Assembly: GCF_013368755.1 (NCBI RefSeq)
Contig: NC_049562.1
Span: 1,488,001-1,552,000 of the forward strand
From: Talaromyces rugulosus
Lineage: Eukaryota; Ascomycota; Eurotiomycetes; Eurotiales; Trichocomaceae
Length of the DNA: 64,000 nucleotides
Direction: 5' to 3'
The notes under the pieces are model-generated. The model searched no databases and was not told the origin of the DNA. It saw only the letters and a list, made by a program, of their open reading frames with translations. A program made the position numbers and the translations under genes. Below are positions 42,669 to 55,849 of the stretch, piece by piece (position 1 is the first letter of the stretch; each line of letters opens with the position of its first letter).

Positions 42669-43934
42669 ATGAGGGGAATCGCTATACGTCCCCAGCGGAC
42701 GCTTCGAGTGCAAGGCCCCATTTGCCAGTTTTGCCAATTCTCGACCCGACCCGAGCTCTCCGCATCGCCCAAGCTTCAGGGTGAGCCGCTGCGAAAAACC
42801 CAGCAGCACGCTGTTTACCAACCTCGCAACCCCGATTTCAGACGGAGTTATGCCAAAAAACTGACGCCGAATTCACCAAATACTGCTACAAACCGATTGA
42901 ACTCCCTTGCGCAGACTGCCAATTCGTCTTCAGGCGCAGACCGTGTTGTGGATGACATTCGGGAAAAGTTCCAGTCGATAGTCCAGGCAGACAAGGCAGC
43001 CCCCGAAGAAGAAGTAGTGGCATTGCTGCAGCAATGTCTGCAGACTGTGGAATCCTACGCCAATCCGGCCGAGCAGCGAGAAAAGGGGACGTCGAATGCG
43101 ACATCTTCACTGCTGGACCTTGCCGACACGGCCGAAGCCCATGCCGCAAGACCCGATAAAGGCCAGCGGCGCAGGGCTACAGATACCATATCGGACATGG
43201 TCGACGAGCTGCTTTTAAACGACAAGGTGTTCATCTCAACAGAAACCCTCGAGCTCTACACGAAAATCCAGTCGCTTTTGAAACGGGGCAACCATTTCCC
43301 TCGCATCTTCTCTCTGTTCGCCAACAAGCCGATTCCGCAGCCCGGCACGTCGCCGATCAAGTTCAGCGAGCCGAACCCAGCAGACGTAAAGAATGCCGTT
43401 CCGTCGGAATTGGCAACTATGGCGCTGGATGTGGCTCTGTCGCAAAAAAACCTGCCTTTAGCTCTCGCAATCATCGATACCACCTTCTGCGCACCAGCAT
43501 TCTACCGCGCCAAGATGTTCAAAAAGGCCGGCGTGCCTCTGGGCGGACTGGTCGCGGCGCCGTTGGCGTCGTATGTGGTTGCGACGTGGGCAGCTAGCTT
43601 GCAGAATACCATGGACCCCAGCATGGCGACGGGGATCGCTTTCACTGCAACACTGGCTTACATTGGCTTTACTTCATCTGTGGGCGTGATAGCAATCACC
43701 ACAGCGAACGACCAGATGGAGCGTGTGGTATGGTCGTCTGGTATTCCACTGCGGCACCGGTGGTTACGAGAGGAGGAAAGGGCTGCTCTCGACAAAGTTG
43801 CCGTGGCATGGGGCTTCAAAGATGTTTTGAGGAGAGGAGAGGAGGAAGGCGAGGAGTGGGAGAATCTTCGCGAGTTTATTGGAATGAGGGGAATGATATT
43901 GGACAAGACAGAGCTGATGGAGGGTATGCAATAG
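42669..43934 (+). CDS. Putative mitochondrial membrane protein, unknown function
   Basis: Single exon, 421 aa. The N-terminus (MRGIAIRPQRTLRVQGPICQFCQFSTRP) is basic, Ser/Arg-rich and lacks acidic residues, as in mitochondrial presequences. A helical soluble region follows (VVDDIREKFQSIVQADKAAP..., DTISDMVDELLLNDKVFISTE). The C-terminal third has two membrane segments (GGLVAAPLASYVVATWAASL and GIAFTATLAYIGFTSSVGVIAI), then a charged tail containing RHRWLREEERAALDKVA. The architecture suggests an inner-membrane protein facing the matrix. It looks conserved and complete, but no family name could be assigned. Confidence 0.8.
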   Translation: MRGIAIRPQRTLRVQGPICQFCQFSTRPELSASPKLQGEPLRKTQQHAVYQPRNPDFRRSYAKKLTPNSPNTATNRLNSLAQTANSSSGADRVVDDIREKFQSIVQADKAAPEEEVVALLQQCLQTVESYANPAEQREKGTSNATSSLLDLADTAEAHAARPDKGQRRRATDTISDMVDELLLNDKVFISTETLELYTKIQSLLKRGNHFPRIFSLFANKPIPQPGTSPIKFSEPNPADVKNAVPSELATMALDVALSQKNLPLALAIIDTTFCAPAFYRAKMFKKAGVPLGGLVAAPLASYVVATWAASLQNTMDPSMATGIAFTATLAYIGFTSSVGVIAITTANDQMERVVWSSGIPLRHRWLREEERAALDKVAVAWGFKDVLRRGEEEGEEWENLREFIGMRGMILDKTELMEGMQ

Positions 43935-44121
43935 CCGACTGTAGTAATACGAAAAATAGAGAAGATGTATTTTAGGAGGATGAAATTCATAAGATTCGTG
44001 TGTACAAGACCTAACTAACTATATCAAGCCTATAACATAAAACCTCGAGATTTTTTTTTTTTTTTAAATCCTTGTCTTCCTCCAGAGTCTACACAGATCC
44101 AAATGCAATCAAGCACAGAAC
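43935..44121. other. Short convergent spacer
   Basis: A 187-bp AT-rich spacer with a T-run at about 44050-44064 between two convergent genes. It holds both 3' ends. Confidence 0.6.
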
Positions 44122-44957
44122 CTAGTAGAGACGCTTGGGAGGAGACATGGAAGCCTTGATGACAAGACTGCCAACGTTTTGCCAGCCCTTCTTAAGCAGA
44201 GAGACCAAGTAGTTGATGGCCAACATGATGTTGGAGATGAGCTCGTCCTCGGTCATGCCGACGTTGCCGACGGCAACACCCAAGCAGAGAACCTTCTTAA
44301 GCTGGAACTTGATGGTGGACTTGACCTCGGTGACCTTGGCCTCCAAGTCTTCGGCGTGGGAGACGGGGGTAGGGAATTTACCAGCTGAGGGGGGATTATT
44401 AGCATATCGTAGAAAATAACCGGTTTTTTTCAAGACAAAAGACTCACCTCGGGAAAGACCAGGACCCAAGATACGGGGAATCTGACGGAGCAGAGTCTCG
44501 GAAGCAACAAAGGCGTCGTACTTGCGGGCGAGCTTCTTGATGAGCTTCTTGTTCTTGTTGAGCTTCTTCAAGTCGTCAACGGAGGCGGACTCGATTCCCA
44601 AGTGCTTGGAACGGTCAAGATCGTGCTGGTCACCAATGACGCTGTTGCCGTTAGTATTATTTCCCCTCCGACTGAAGCTCGATCAGATTCGTAGGTACGT
44701 ACCAAATGGTCATTCCCGGGCGGGGAACATTGGGCAGACGGATGGTACCAGAGAAACGCTTGTCACGCTGGGGGTCGTAGTTCTTCAGGCCGATCTGGAG
44801 CTCGACGGTTTCGAGAAAGTTACGCTTCTTCTCGTTCTGGGAGTATTCCAGAAGCTGTTGGACATTTTGGCGCACTCCGGCTGTGGACAGTTAGACGACG
44901 GGCTGTTTCGGAATATGTTGAGAAGAAAGACGACGTACCGACTGTGATTTTAGACAT
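44122..44957 (-). CDS. RPL1: 60S ribosomal protein L10a (uL1)
   Basis: Four exons on the minus strand: 44957-44939, 44880-44703, 44641-44448 and 44384-44122, giving 217 aa. The tiny first exon codes MSKITV. Exon 2 contains [20 protein letters not shown] and ends ...PGMTI. Exon 3 has the hallmark [20 protein letters not shown] and [11 protein letters not shown]; exon 4 starts AGKFPTP and ends [14 protein letters not shown]. This is a complete L10a/uL1 protein of the L1 stalk, which moves with E-site tRNA during translation. Short first exon and several introns near the 5' end are typical of fungal ribosomal protein genes. All junctions restore universally conserved sequence. Confidence 0.97.
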
Positions 44958-45254
44958 GATGGCTTACAGTCTTCCAGAAGAATGTTTGATCCTTATGGTG
45001 TGGCTCTGCGCTGAAATGTCGTTGAATTCGAGAGAGAGAGAGAAAAAAACCGGTGATTCTCCCCGCTTGTGGGAATCGGCAGCGCTATTCCGTATTTGGA
45101 TCCGCATGCCCTAAGCTTAGTTTTGCCGCAGTCTCACGTGATGCTAGGTCTAGACTATATTCGGGAGGAGGTCATTCACAACTCAACGAACTCGACAACT
45201 TTCTACAATAATAATGACAAACACAACGCAAGAAGAAGAAGAGGAATACACATA

Positions 45255-45905
45255 TTAATTGACGGCCAAGTCGAGTTCCCACACCATGCCCCGGCGACTC
45301 GTACCTTCCCGATCAACGGCCCAAAACCCAGCACTTTCATACAGACGATCGGGCACTTGATTCTCCGATTCAATTTCTAGCAGGATGGTGACCCTTGATG
45401 CACCAGCACTCTTCGCCTCCTCTGTCGCTGTGCTTACTACAGCCCGAATGAGCCGTTTCCCGCGACCTTGCCGGCGACGGCTGGGATGGACGAATACGCC
45501 AGCTATCATGTAGATGGCATTACTGTCCTTCACCGCTGGCCAGTCAGGCGGGTCGTTGGAGTTGTCGCGAGTGTATGTAGTCCACAGAGACGAGCCCTTT
45601 GTTTCTGAAAGAACTTTTGGCCCGAGTATCGTCGCTGTGCCGAGCCATTCGTGGCGTGCGAGATCCACGGGCTCCGTTGGTGGAGGCTTAACGTCAACAG
45701 ACACCAGTGTTTTGCTAAGAGGGTTCAGAAGACGAGAGAGCCATATCTCGTCGGTGAACTGGATTTCCCGGGCATACGTCGATCCAAAAGCGTCGGGGTC
45801 GAGTTGAAGCGCTGTCAGACGTGTTGTCCTGTAGCGCTCGATGAGCAACGAGATATCAGATGGTTGGCTTTGAGCTGGTTTCGGGACGAGATAAACATCA
45901 GCCAT
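45255..45905 (-). CDS. GNAT-family N-acetyltransferase
   Basis: Single exon, 216 aa from the ATG at 45905 (MADVYLVPKP). The acetyl-CoA binding signature is GVFVHPSRRRQGRGKRL, i.e. R/Q-x-x-G-x-G/A, near residues 137-152. It is preceded by the GTATILGP and MIAGVFV strands and followed by the SRVTILLEIESENQVPDRLYESAGF motif, where the Tyr-x-x-x-GF end is typical. The N-terminal helix ERYRTTRLTALQLDPDAFGSTYARE matches fungal GNAT proteins. Substrate unknown; probably cytosolic. Confidence 0.88.
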   Translation of the reverse strand: MADVYLVPKPAQSQPSDISLLIERYRTTRLTALQLDPDAFGSTYAREIQFTDEIWLSRLLNPLSKTLVSVDVKPPPTEPVDLARHEWLGTATILGPKVLSETKGSSLWTTYTRDNSNDPPDWPAVKDSNAIYMIAGVFVHPSRRRQGRGKRLIRAVVSTATEEAKSAGASRVTILLEIESENQVPDRLYESAGFWAVDREGTSRRGMVWELDLAVN

Positions 45906-46682
45906 GGCGGCGATTGCAATCAACTGGTCTTGTGGTCTCAATTCGGTAGGTTGAGCTGTCCATCACGAACTGATATTTATAGGAGTTGTAGCAACAAAGA
46001 TGACTCATACTGAAAGACGACATTATGTGCACTTTCGAGACTTGACATTCTGATTGGTTCGTGGTGGCTGACCTAAAGTCGTATTTAACAGGCCAGTCCC
46101 AACTCGTCTGTTTTTAGGCTGTATTCAGTTGGTCTTTATTTGAGGCTTAGATAATTTTTACTAAAGAAGTCCTGAGCTAGGCTGCAACATCTTCTGACAT
46201 GGATGTAAACGAAATATTTATTGAAAAGCAGGCAAACAGACGGCATATTTAGATCGGCATCCGACTTCATGTTAGAACCCGGTCACTAGGCACACAAACA
46301 GTCCATCAGAAGCATAACATAATAAATATAGAATTCGCAACTTGTAAATAGTACTTGGGAAATGCAAATGCGTGACCTGTGACTCCGCAGCCAGGCGCCA
46401 ATCGGGGCGGTACCGCGGGCGCCTGCGGCCGGCAGCTGATGAGTGTAACAGCCTCATCTGACCTCTACCTTGGCCTTGGCATAACAACGTCAATAATAAT
46501 TCACCCAGCTTTGGGAGCTTGGGAATATATTCTTTTTCAAGTTTTTGCTCGGTCTTAAAAAGGCTGTTCCTCCTGCACTGCTGTTTGTGCTGAACATCCT
46601 TTCAGCTGGTTTACCCCTGACGCTATAACTTACCGGGTAGGGTTAAGCTAAAACAAAAACAACAACAAGACACAAACACGAC
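45906..46682. other. Divergent promoter, GNAT / CorA-like genes
   Basis: About 0.78 kb without a gene. AT-rich in the middle. Confidence 0.6.
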
Positions 46683-48893
46683 ATGGAGAGCAGACAAGGC
46701 GCATCTGCTTCACAGGCTGCTGCTGAATACTACAAGAGCATACATGTGAACGACAAAAGCCCGAGCTTCGCAGACCGGTTCAAGGACATTGACGATGCCG
46801 CCAATTTCGAGCACTACCAGAAGCTACTAGTGAACGCTGATACCAAGAACTTTGTCCTAGATTTTGGCGACAACGACGCGTGGTGTGCGGTCAACTTGGA
46901 TCAGGATGAGTTTGGTGCTTTGTCATATGAAACGGTCAGACTTTTCTTCTTCTTTTTTTGTGGTTAGTTACTGACCGGCAAGCATAGAAACCAAAAATCT
47001 TTGGGACCAGATGGATGTAAGTTTGGGTTTAATTTGCTCGGTGTGTGTTGTGAAAACAATAGTACTGACTTTGAAAGCCATCTGTGGGCTCCCGAGACGC
47101 AGAAAGAGTCTATCAGAGTATGTCTATTCTTTCACTGGTTGTCTCACAACATTAACAGACAGTGCAACTAGGTCCTAGCACAGCAATATGGTCTGTCCTA
47201 CCGACTAGTCAAAATGTTATGCACAGACCCGGTGAAGCAATCAAAATCCCCTACTGCAGAGACAGAAGAGCAAGAGAGACGTGCCCGAGAACGAAGAGAG
47301 GGCGAGCAAGGAGCCAGTGCCACGAAACTACCTGTTGATGACCTCGAGGGAGCGTACCAGCTGGACACCATCGACCCGGAGACGGCAAGCACGGAGACTT
47401 TGTCAAGAAGTGGACTGACCTTTTCCCACATCGTCAATCATATTTGGCATTTCTGTTCGGTGGATTATGGGCCTAAATGTGAGTGTGAAGAAGATGGCAT
47501 GAACCCTCAACTGCTAATAAAATGTAGATACTTGTGTTGGTTATAATTCGCTCTACACGGTGAAGATTGGCAACAAGACGATCAGCAATGGCAAAGGCTT
47601 ACCTGATGGGAAACGGCTGTGGACTTGGATTGTTTTATGTGATGACGGCAAGTAATCTACAAAACAGATTCTCAGGTCACTTCTAATCAGGCTACTGCTA
47701 TAGGAACGATCATCTCCATTCAAGAGAACCCATTTCCAGGCCCTTACCGGCCCACCGTTCAAGAAGAGCAAGCGATCATGGGCGCGGCAAGGCGGAATAT
47801 CATCTCGATCTTTTCCGGAGTGTCTCGACATCATGCGTCCCGGTCAGATAGCGAGTCTCTGGTCACAGTCCGTGTTCGCCACTTTTCTGATTCCGAGCAG
47901 GATGAGGCTAGTATCAAGCAAGAAGACGGGCCGAGTCTGATTTTGTATTACCTTTTTGACGACTGGGTTTCTAGCTATGGCTTGGTGGCTCGCAGAGAAC
48001 ACATGTACGGCGAGATGCTGGACGGACTGGTGAGTTATGACTAGAAGTCTTTTATGTAACGAGAGACTGTTCTCGACTGATGACCCGGATACAGAGGATG
48101 GATATGTTACACAAACCCATGGTCGACTTGGTGGATGACCTGCATTGGCTCGGTCGACGCCTGGCTATTCTGAAGCGCCTGTATCAAAGCTACGAGCTTG
48201 TGGTGACACGGATCCTTCAACGACAGCGTCTACTGCGCGACGAGGCAAAAGCTCGGCGAGGGAACAATCACCGAAACGTAGGCATTCTCAGTGAAGCAGA
48301 CTACCGCGACGGGCATCATCTATCGCTCAGCGCAGGGAGTCTCCTCGATGGCTATGACGATATGGCCGGGGTCCAGCTGAGTTCGGCGGCAGTTGGGCGG
48401 TTCGAACGACTGGCAGACCGGATTCGGCTGTACTGCCTGAGCGAGATTGAGGCGTGTCTGGCCGAGAAGGAGACGTTGACTTTTTTGGTATTTCCCTTGC
48501 TTTTTTTTTTGGTACCTTCTATATAGCTATGATAGGAGTAATTCTGACGTCTCGCAGAACTTCAACTTGATCGCGCTCAAAGACTCGCAAGCGGTGGAAA
48601 AGCTGACTCGCATCACGATCCTGCTGGCCAAAGCCACGATCCTCTTCTTGCCGGTTAGTCTGATGACGGCGTACTTTTCGATTCAGCTGCCAGACGTGGC
48701 CGACTCACTGTCGATGCGGGCGTACTGGATCACGTTTGGAGTGCTGATGGTGCTGTCGATTGGGTTGCTATGGATATTTGGGTATGCTAGCGACACGGTC
48801 GAGGGCAAGACGATCTACAGGTCGGTGACGCGGACGATGTTTAGCTCGTCTCGCGAGCGGTCGCGGGAGCTGATGGCGCAGAAGCGGCGGTAG
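46683..48893 (+). CDS. CorA-like (ZntB-type) divalent cation transporter family protein
   Basis: Eight exons: 46683-46934, 46988-47016, 47078-47117, 47172-47478, 47528-47647, 47704-48029, 48095-48487 and 48558-48893, giving 600 aa. A long cytosolic N-terminal part holds RWIHLWAPETQKESIR across the third exon and KIFGTRW. Conserved later blocks are HIVNHIWHFCSVDYG, LYYLFDDWVSSYGL and LHWLGRRLAILKRLYQSYE. The C-terminus has NFNLIALKDSQAVEKLTRITIL and two membrane helices (LLAKATILFLPVSLMTAYFS and ITFGVLMVLSIGLLWIFGYA). The Gly-Met-Asn motif of true CorA channels is absent, as in most fungal family members. Intron 5 (47648-47703) begins GCAAGT. Transport itself is not shown. Confidence 0.85.
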
Positions 48894-50578
<1,685 letters not shown>

Positions 50579-52513
50579 AGAACTTTTTTGACGGGCTCCA
50601 TGTGTGTATGTATGGGATAATCTCGCTGAAAAAAAAAGTCTGCTTTAAATCAGCAAGTTGTCAAGAAAAGAGAGACACAGGTGTTGGTGCATGTGTGGAG
50701 TGTTTATGTGTGTGATAATGGCAGTTTTGTTTTCTTTTTTTTTTTTAAAAAAAAAAGGATCGCTTTTTTGCCAGGTTCGCTCGTCCCCCTAGAAACACTT
50801 TTTTTGCTTCTCTTTTTTTTTTCTTTTCATTTTATCTCCCTAACGAAGTCTGCACCCTTGAAATTTTTATTTTTCTGCCGTTGTTCTCGTCGCTGTATCT
50901 TTGGATGGGGGACATTAAATTATATCAACCCTTATTACTTTATTAAGAATGAACTCTGGTCTATTGTATCTGGATTTGAGAATGTATGCAAGGCTGAGTA
51001 GGCGTCTTGATTCTATCAACCCAACCTCTGGAAGATAAGAGACAATAGACTGCAGCAACAATCGTCTTTTGTTCGCTACACAAACAAAAAAAAGGACAGA
51101 AGAAGCACACCGCTTTGTACCGACAAAGTGATCGATCTTCGAAAGAAAGAAAAAAAAACAAGAAATGATACATGTACAATTTGATGTCTGACACTATTCA
51201 AATTCAACAACCTTTGTGTGTGCTTTGTACATACCTTGTCCAAAGAAACAAATTTTCCTTCCCCACGAGAACAATGGAACATTGAACTGATGATATAGGT
51301 ATTTAAACCAAGTCCATCTTCAATCTCGCTATTACTCTTCGACTCCCATTTAAAACACTTGAAAAAAAAAAAAATAATTTAACACTTGGCCCAAATCTAC
51401 AAACTCCAAATCAGTTAAAAAAAAATACTATCAAACCCTAACTATGTACCAGCCAAGACAGACACAGATACAGACACAGATACAGACTATGATAATATCC
51501 ACGGAAAGTCTCCAATCCATATATTGACACTCCCCTAAAACTAAAAACCAAAAAAAAAAAAAAAAAAAAAAATTAATACAGTCTACACAGAACGAAAAAA
51601 CAAACCAAAAAGCAAAACAGATCCTGTTAGGTATGCAAGGAAAATGGAGACGGTACGTCCAACATCCAAATTCCCAGATGTTTATTTATATGTATTTTTA
51701 TTTTTGGTACATGCTGAATGAGATGACCTCTCAAGCTTTACAGAACAAGTCTCGCAGAGAATGTATGCGGTTGGATACGCGGAAATCGCCATGCCGGAAC
51801 GTTCAACATAACGATATACACATACCTTTGTCGATATTGATTCAGTGTATATATATAGACGTCCTGGATCAAAACGGCAATTAATTGATATCTCAGTAAG
51901 CTGATGCTCACAGTTGATAATCAGCTATGTATTAATTTATTCAATGTACATAATACTACATGTCAACTGGTATTTAATGATCAATAAGGCATATCCCATG
52001 CTTCATATATGGCTGTCAATGACTGCACTTTGAGAAAGAAAAAAATAAAATAAAATAAAAATAACCCTCAATTCGCCCTCTAGTCATTCTTATATACATA
52101 ATACCAAAGAAGAACATCAACTATCACAACAACAAAGAACGCTCATACACCCCCAAAACTCAAACACTAATCATTGATTATTTAATCCAAAAAAAGAATC
52201 GCATTTGATCCCACTCGGGGAATGCGATATTGATCAAGAAAACAAGAAAACGCCGGGGGAAAAAAAAAGCCGCGATAAATATCTGCTTCTGAAAATAAAG
52301 GGTATACCGCTAGGGCGTGAGAAGATATACACTAGAATTCTAATCTCGTACAGAAAGAATAGGAATAAAAAAAAGAAGAAGAAGGGTGAGCGCGGAGTGA
52401 GTTCGTCAAAAAAAAGGATATGAGAATAAATGACAACGAAGAAGGCGGAAGAAGGCGACGCTTGTCATGAAGTCGTGTTTTGGTGTGTTTCTCTAAAATC
52501 ATTCCGTTAATGA
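50579..52513. other. Long AT-rich convergent spacer
   Basis: About 1.9 kb between the convergent ARF1 and DUF3405 genes, with many poly-A and poly-T runs including 23 consecutive A at 51550-51572. The open frames at 51633-51884 and 52205-52423 are Lys/Asn-biased as expected of A-rich sequence and are not considered genes. Confidence 0.65.
51550..51572. repeat. Poly-A run
   Basis: Twenty-three consecutive A in the ARF1/DUF3405 spacer; the surrounding sequence is also A-rich. It could be an old retroposed tail or simple slippage. Confidence 0.8.
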
Positions 52514-54979
52514 TTATTGCGGCCTGTCTGGCTCTCGCACTTGGTCTGAGATCTGGTCTTCGGCTGGTATGCCTCCGTCATCAATGACCAACTGCACATC
52601 CTTGACAGGATGCAGCAACATGGGAGGCAAGCATATCCGGCCTTCACCGGCGAGCTCTTCTTCCTCACCCCCGTCGTTGTCGACCCTGTACCCGAGCCAA
52701 CGGCGCCATAGGTTAGGCGAAAACCCGGCTGAATAGAACCACGTCGTGCCACGGAAGTTGTGCTCACGGTCGCCGAAGATCGAGGTGCGCGCGCCACCAG
52801 AAGCGCCATTGCGACCGCCGTTGAACACGGCTTCGACATAGCGCGTGGGCCATTTTCGATCAATGTACATCGAGTGAGGAACGTATACCGCTTTGAAGCC
52901 GTGGTGCAGTGCTGTTGTGGCAGGCCACATTTCTGAAAACATCGTGTGTCGCTTCATGCTGGTTTCGCGGTGCATCGTCGAGAGCAGCTTGCGCGATAAC
53001 CGAGAGGCTGTGATGATGGCAGCCCGACGTGGTGGCAATCCCTCGTCGCGATTGTACCCGGTGACATCGTTTCGAAGAAGCCATGTTGTTCCCTCTGGAT
53101 CGTACAGCGGGTTGAGCACAATCAAATCAGCTTCTTCGCCGACACCCCAATCATACTTGTCTTTCTCTATAGTGGTAGGAGGGACACCATCCACGTCGAG
53201 TTCCATAACATCGGATTCGTGCGGACGTTCGGGTCCCCAAATGAATTTGTCACCATGACGGCCGTGATCCTTGTGATTGGGATCCGAGGTGTCTTCACTA
53301 TCCTTCACGGCGCTCCACATGTTGTTCGGGTTGTTGGTGCCCAGCTCGGTCTGTACACGAACGGTGTGCATGAAATCCTCCCAGGGCCCATGAACGCTGG
53401 GCACGTAGTACCGCGAGTTTCGCTCCCACAGGCCCTTGCGAGGCTGCTTGCGCGCCCAGTTTCTTGCCTTGTCGAAGAAATGATACCAGTGACCGGTGTT
53501 ACGGACATCCATCTCCCAGTTCCAAACATAGTCGTATTCCGGGTGAAGATGAGAGAAGTACTGCACCGGCATGAAAGTGCTTCGGTAAACACCATGCACG
53601 GGCAGACCACGTTCGAAGCTCTCCTGCAGTCCGCCATAGATTAGGTTCATCTGTCGTTCCGACCATAGAGTGCCCATTCCGCGGAATTCTTCTGGCAGCG
53701 AGTCGCGCAGTACACGGTCATAGGTCTCGTCGTCAGACCAGATTTGCAGGTTGTCATCCTTGACATGGATCAAGAAGTGGACAGTATATTCGCCACCGGT
53801 CATCAATGACAGTTCCGAAATAAGAGATCGTAGGTACATGATGTCCTCTTCGGTGTAGTGGAAGTCGAACCAGGTTCGAACCAAAACAGCAGTCCGTGGA
53901 AGGTGATCAGAGCCCTTGGCGGATTCTTCGGCGGGCGGAAGCGTCTCAACATGGAGTTGGGGAGGAGTACCGAGAGGCATGACAAAAGTACGATCAAGCC
54001 GAGGCTCTGGCAATTCAGCAAAACGGTGGCGGTTGGCAATGATGCAGCGATTCTGTGCTGCAGCCCAGTTGACTTGACGGAAGTCGACCGGCGGGACATC
54101 TTCCCATACACGGTCAGCCCCCTCGCGGTCGCCTTCCATGCCAGCACCAGTACCGCCTTTCTTGACTCCATAGCCCAGTCCATAGGGACCTAATCGGCCG
54201 AAACGATCGAAACAAACGTCGTCCTGAATACCGAGCATTGCGTTGGAGCCCATAATGGGGTCTGGGAAGCCTTGAGGCACACCGGGATAGTGCTGTACTT
54301 GAGGAATCCGGACTTTGCCGTCTTCGTCGAGGAAACAGTCTACCTTCTGACCATATTTCTGCAAATACTCCTGGGCCTTGTAGTTGGGGTAGGGGTTGTA
54401 TGCCGAGCTGCTGAAGGTGTTGGAATTGCTGCGCTTTTGCGCCGTCTTCTTGCCGTCTTCTTGCGGCTCCTGTTCCTTTTCTTTTTCTTGTTCATCACCG
54501 GGCGGCAACACCAAATCTTCAGGGGTGCCGTCTCCAGGGTATTCGGGGACGTTATCCTTTGCGACAACCAATGACCGGAGACCACCATGATACCGTTCCA
54601 GGAAAGGGAAGCTCTCCCACATATGTGGCTTGGGCACAGGCTTGGGCACTTCAATCGGGACCTGCTCGGCTTGGCCGAACAGCGTGAAGCGGAACAGGTT
54701 GAGGACGAACAGCAGCAGGGCGATGAAAACGGCGAGACAGAAGCATCTCATCAAGCGGTGAGGCATGAAGCCTTTCGTCCTCGGCCCCCGTCGTCGCGAT
54801 GGGCTGCCTAGCATGGGTATGCGAGAGCTCAGCGAGCCGGAGGTGACTCGAGATGTGTCGGAGTAAACGGGATCGTCGTCGCTGAGAGAGGAATCATAGG
54901 AAGACGAGGCTTTTTCGGGATCTAATCGGTCGGTTTTCCGGGACCATGGGTTTGTATCTCGATACCGCGTTCTGGGCAT
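52514..54979 (-). CDS. DUF3405 family type II membrane protein (Golgi-type)
   Basis: Single exon, 821 aa. A cytosolic N-terminus of about 75 residues precedes one signal anchor (residues 79-100, CFCLAVFIALLLFVLNLFRF). The luminal part then has a variable Glu/Lys/Gln linker and the DUF3405 core. Conserved blocks are RTAVLVRTWFDFHYTEEDI, DYVWNWEMDVRNTGHWYHFF with a DxD-like WEMDVR, WGVGEEADLIVLNP and SEMWPATTALHHGFKAVYVPH. The fold and topology suggest a glycosyltransferase-like Golgi enzyme, but no activity is established. The upstream leader has a 30-bp run of GGGA units that could form a G-quadruplex on the non-coding strand. Confidence 0.9.
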   Translation of the reverse strand: MPRTRYRDTNPWSRKTDRLDPEKASSSYDSSLSDDDPVYSDTSRVTSGSLSSRIPMLGSPSRRRGPRTKGFMPHRLMRCFCLAVFIALLLFVLNLFRFTLFGQAEQVPIEVPKPVPKPHMWESFPFLERYHGGLRSLVVAKDNVPEYPGDGTPEDLVLPPGDEQEKEKEQEPQEDGKKTAQKRSNSNTFSSSAYNPYPNYKAQEYLQKYGQKVDCFLDEDGKVRIPQVQHYPGVPQGFPDPIMGSNAMLGIQDDVCFDRFGRLGPYGLGYGVKKGGTGAGMEGDREGADRVWEDVPPVDFRQVNWAAAQNRCIIANRHRFAELPEPRLDRTFVMPLGTPPQLHVETLPPAEESAKGSDHLPRTAVLVRTWFDFHYTEEDIMYLRSLISELSLMTGGEYTVHFLIHVKDDNLQIWSDDETYDRVLRDSLPEEFRGMGTLWSERQMNLIYGGLQESFERGLPVHGVYRSTFMPVQYFSHLHPEYDYVWNWEMDVRNTGHWYHFFDKARNWARKQPRKGLWERNSRYYVPSVHGPWEDFMHTVRVQTELGTNNPNNMWSAVKDSEDTSDPNHKDHGRHGDKFIWGPERPHESDVMELDVDGVPPTTIEKDKYDWGVGEEADLIVLNPLYDPEGTTWLLRNDVTGYNRDEGLPPRRAAIITASRLSRKLLSTMHRETSMKRHTMFSEMWPATTALHHGFKAVYVPHSMYIDRKWPTRYVEAVFNGGRNGASGGARTSIFGDREHNFRGTTWFYSAGFSPNLWRRWLGYRVDNDGGEEEELAGEGRICLPPMLLHPVKDVQLVIDDGGIPAEDQISDQVREPDRPQ

Positions 54980-55849
54980 TGCACGTATGTGCTCAAAAGG
55001 GCGTCAAAATGACGCCTGTGTGCATATGTGACGACCAGACCTGGAATACTTTAGTCCTTCTAGTTAGGGGGGGCAGCAGTCCCACGGAGACGAAAATGCG
55101 CCAAGTGGACGGGGCGGCTCGACCGAGCGCACGAGCGGGAGAAAAATAGGGCGGAATTGTTGCGAGATGTAATGAGGATAAAAGATAAGGATAGCAATAG
55201 CAGTAGCAGTAAAAACCGAAGACTGCCGAGGGAGGGAGAGAGGGAGGGAGAGAGGGAGGGAGAGAGGACTGTCAAAAGGATAGATGAGGGTTTTTCGTCC
55301 AAAGCGGGCAGAGGCCAAAACATCAATAATTGATTGTTCCAAGAAAATAGAAAGGAGAAGGAGCTCTGGGCTGGTTGCAGCGGCGGGCCACAAATCAGGA
55401 AGCGGCGGGTTGCCGAGTGACTGAGCGCGACGAGAGCGGGGCAGCCCGTCTTGGCAGCGCCACCGTACTAGCCCTAGAACGGCTACTTTGATGCTGCTTT
55501 CAGCGGCGTGAGAGGCTAGAATGCGGTGCGAGCGGGGCCCGCGCCGAGGGCCGCCGGTAGACACTGGGCCAATCACTAGCCGCTGCTCTCATGAGGACCC
55601 GCCTTGGCCCAGATACTCGTGTCTGATTGGTGTATAGCCCATGCGCTACCAGGGCCGCGTCCCCTCGTGGTCCCGTGTCCAAGCATTCGGCGCCATGCCG
55701 CATTCGGCTATTGCGCGCCTGCCGTTGTCATGGTTTCAGCTTTGCTATCGATAAACCTGATGTCATCCTCAACAATGCAATGCTGCATCGCTTGGCATTT
55801 GCTTGGCTATCGCTACTGCTAATAATAATACGTACATTATTATTGCCCA
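54980..55849. other. DUF3405 promoter/leader and 3' flank of MFS gene
   Basis: About 0.87 kb without a gene. The GGGA-rich run at 55230-55260 is the only special element. Confidence 0.6.
55230..55260 (+). repeat. G-rich minisatellite, potential G-quadruplex
   Basis: Six GGG runs in 31 bases, in a roughly 12-bp GGGAGGGAGAGA repeat. It lies about 250-280 bp upstream of the DUF3405 start; the transcript sense strand is CT-rich. Confidence 0.7.
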
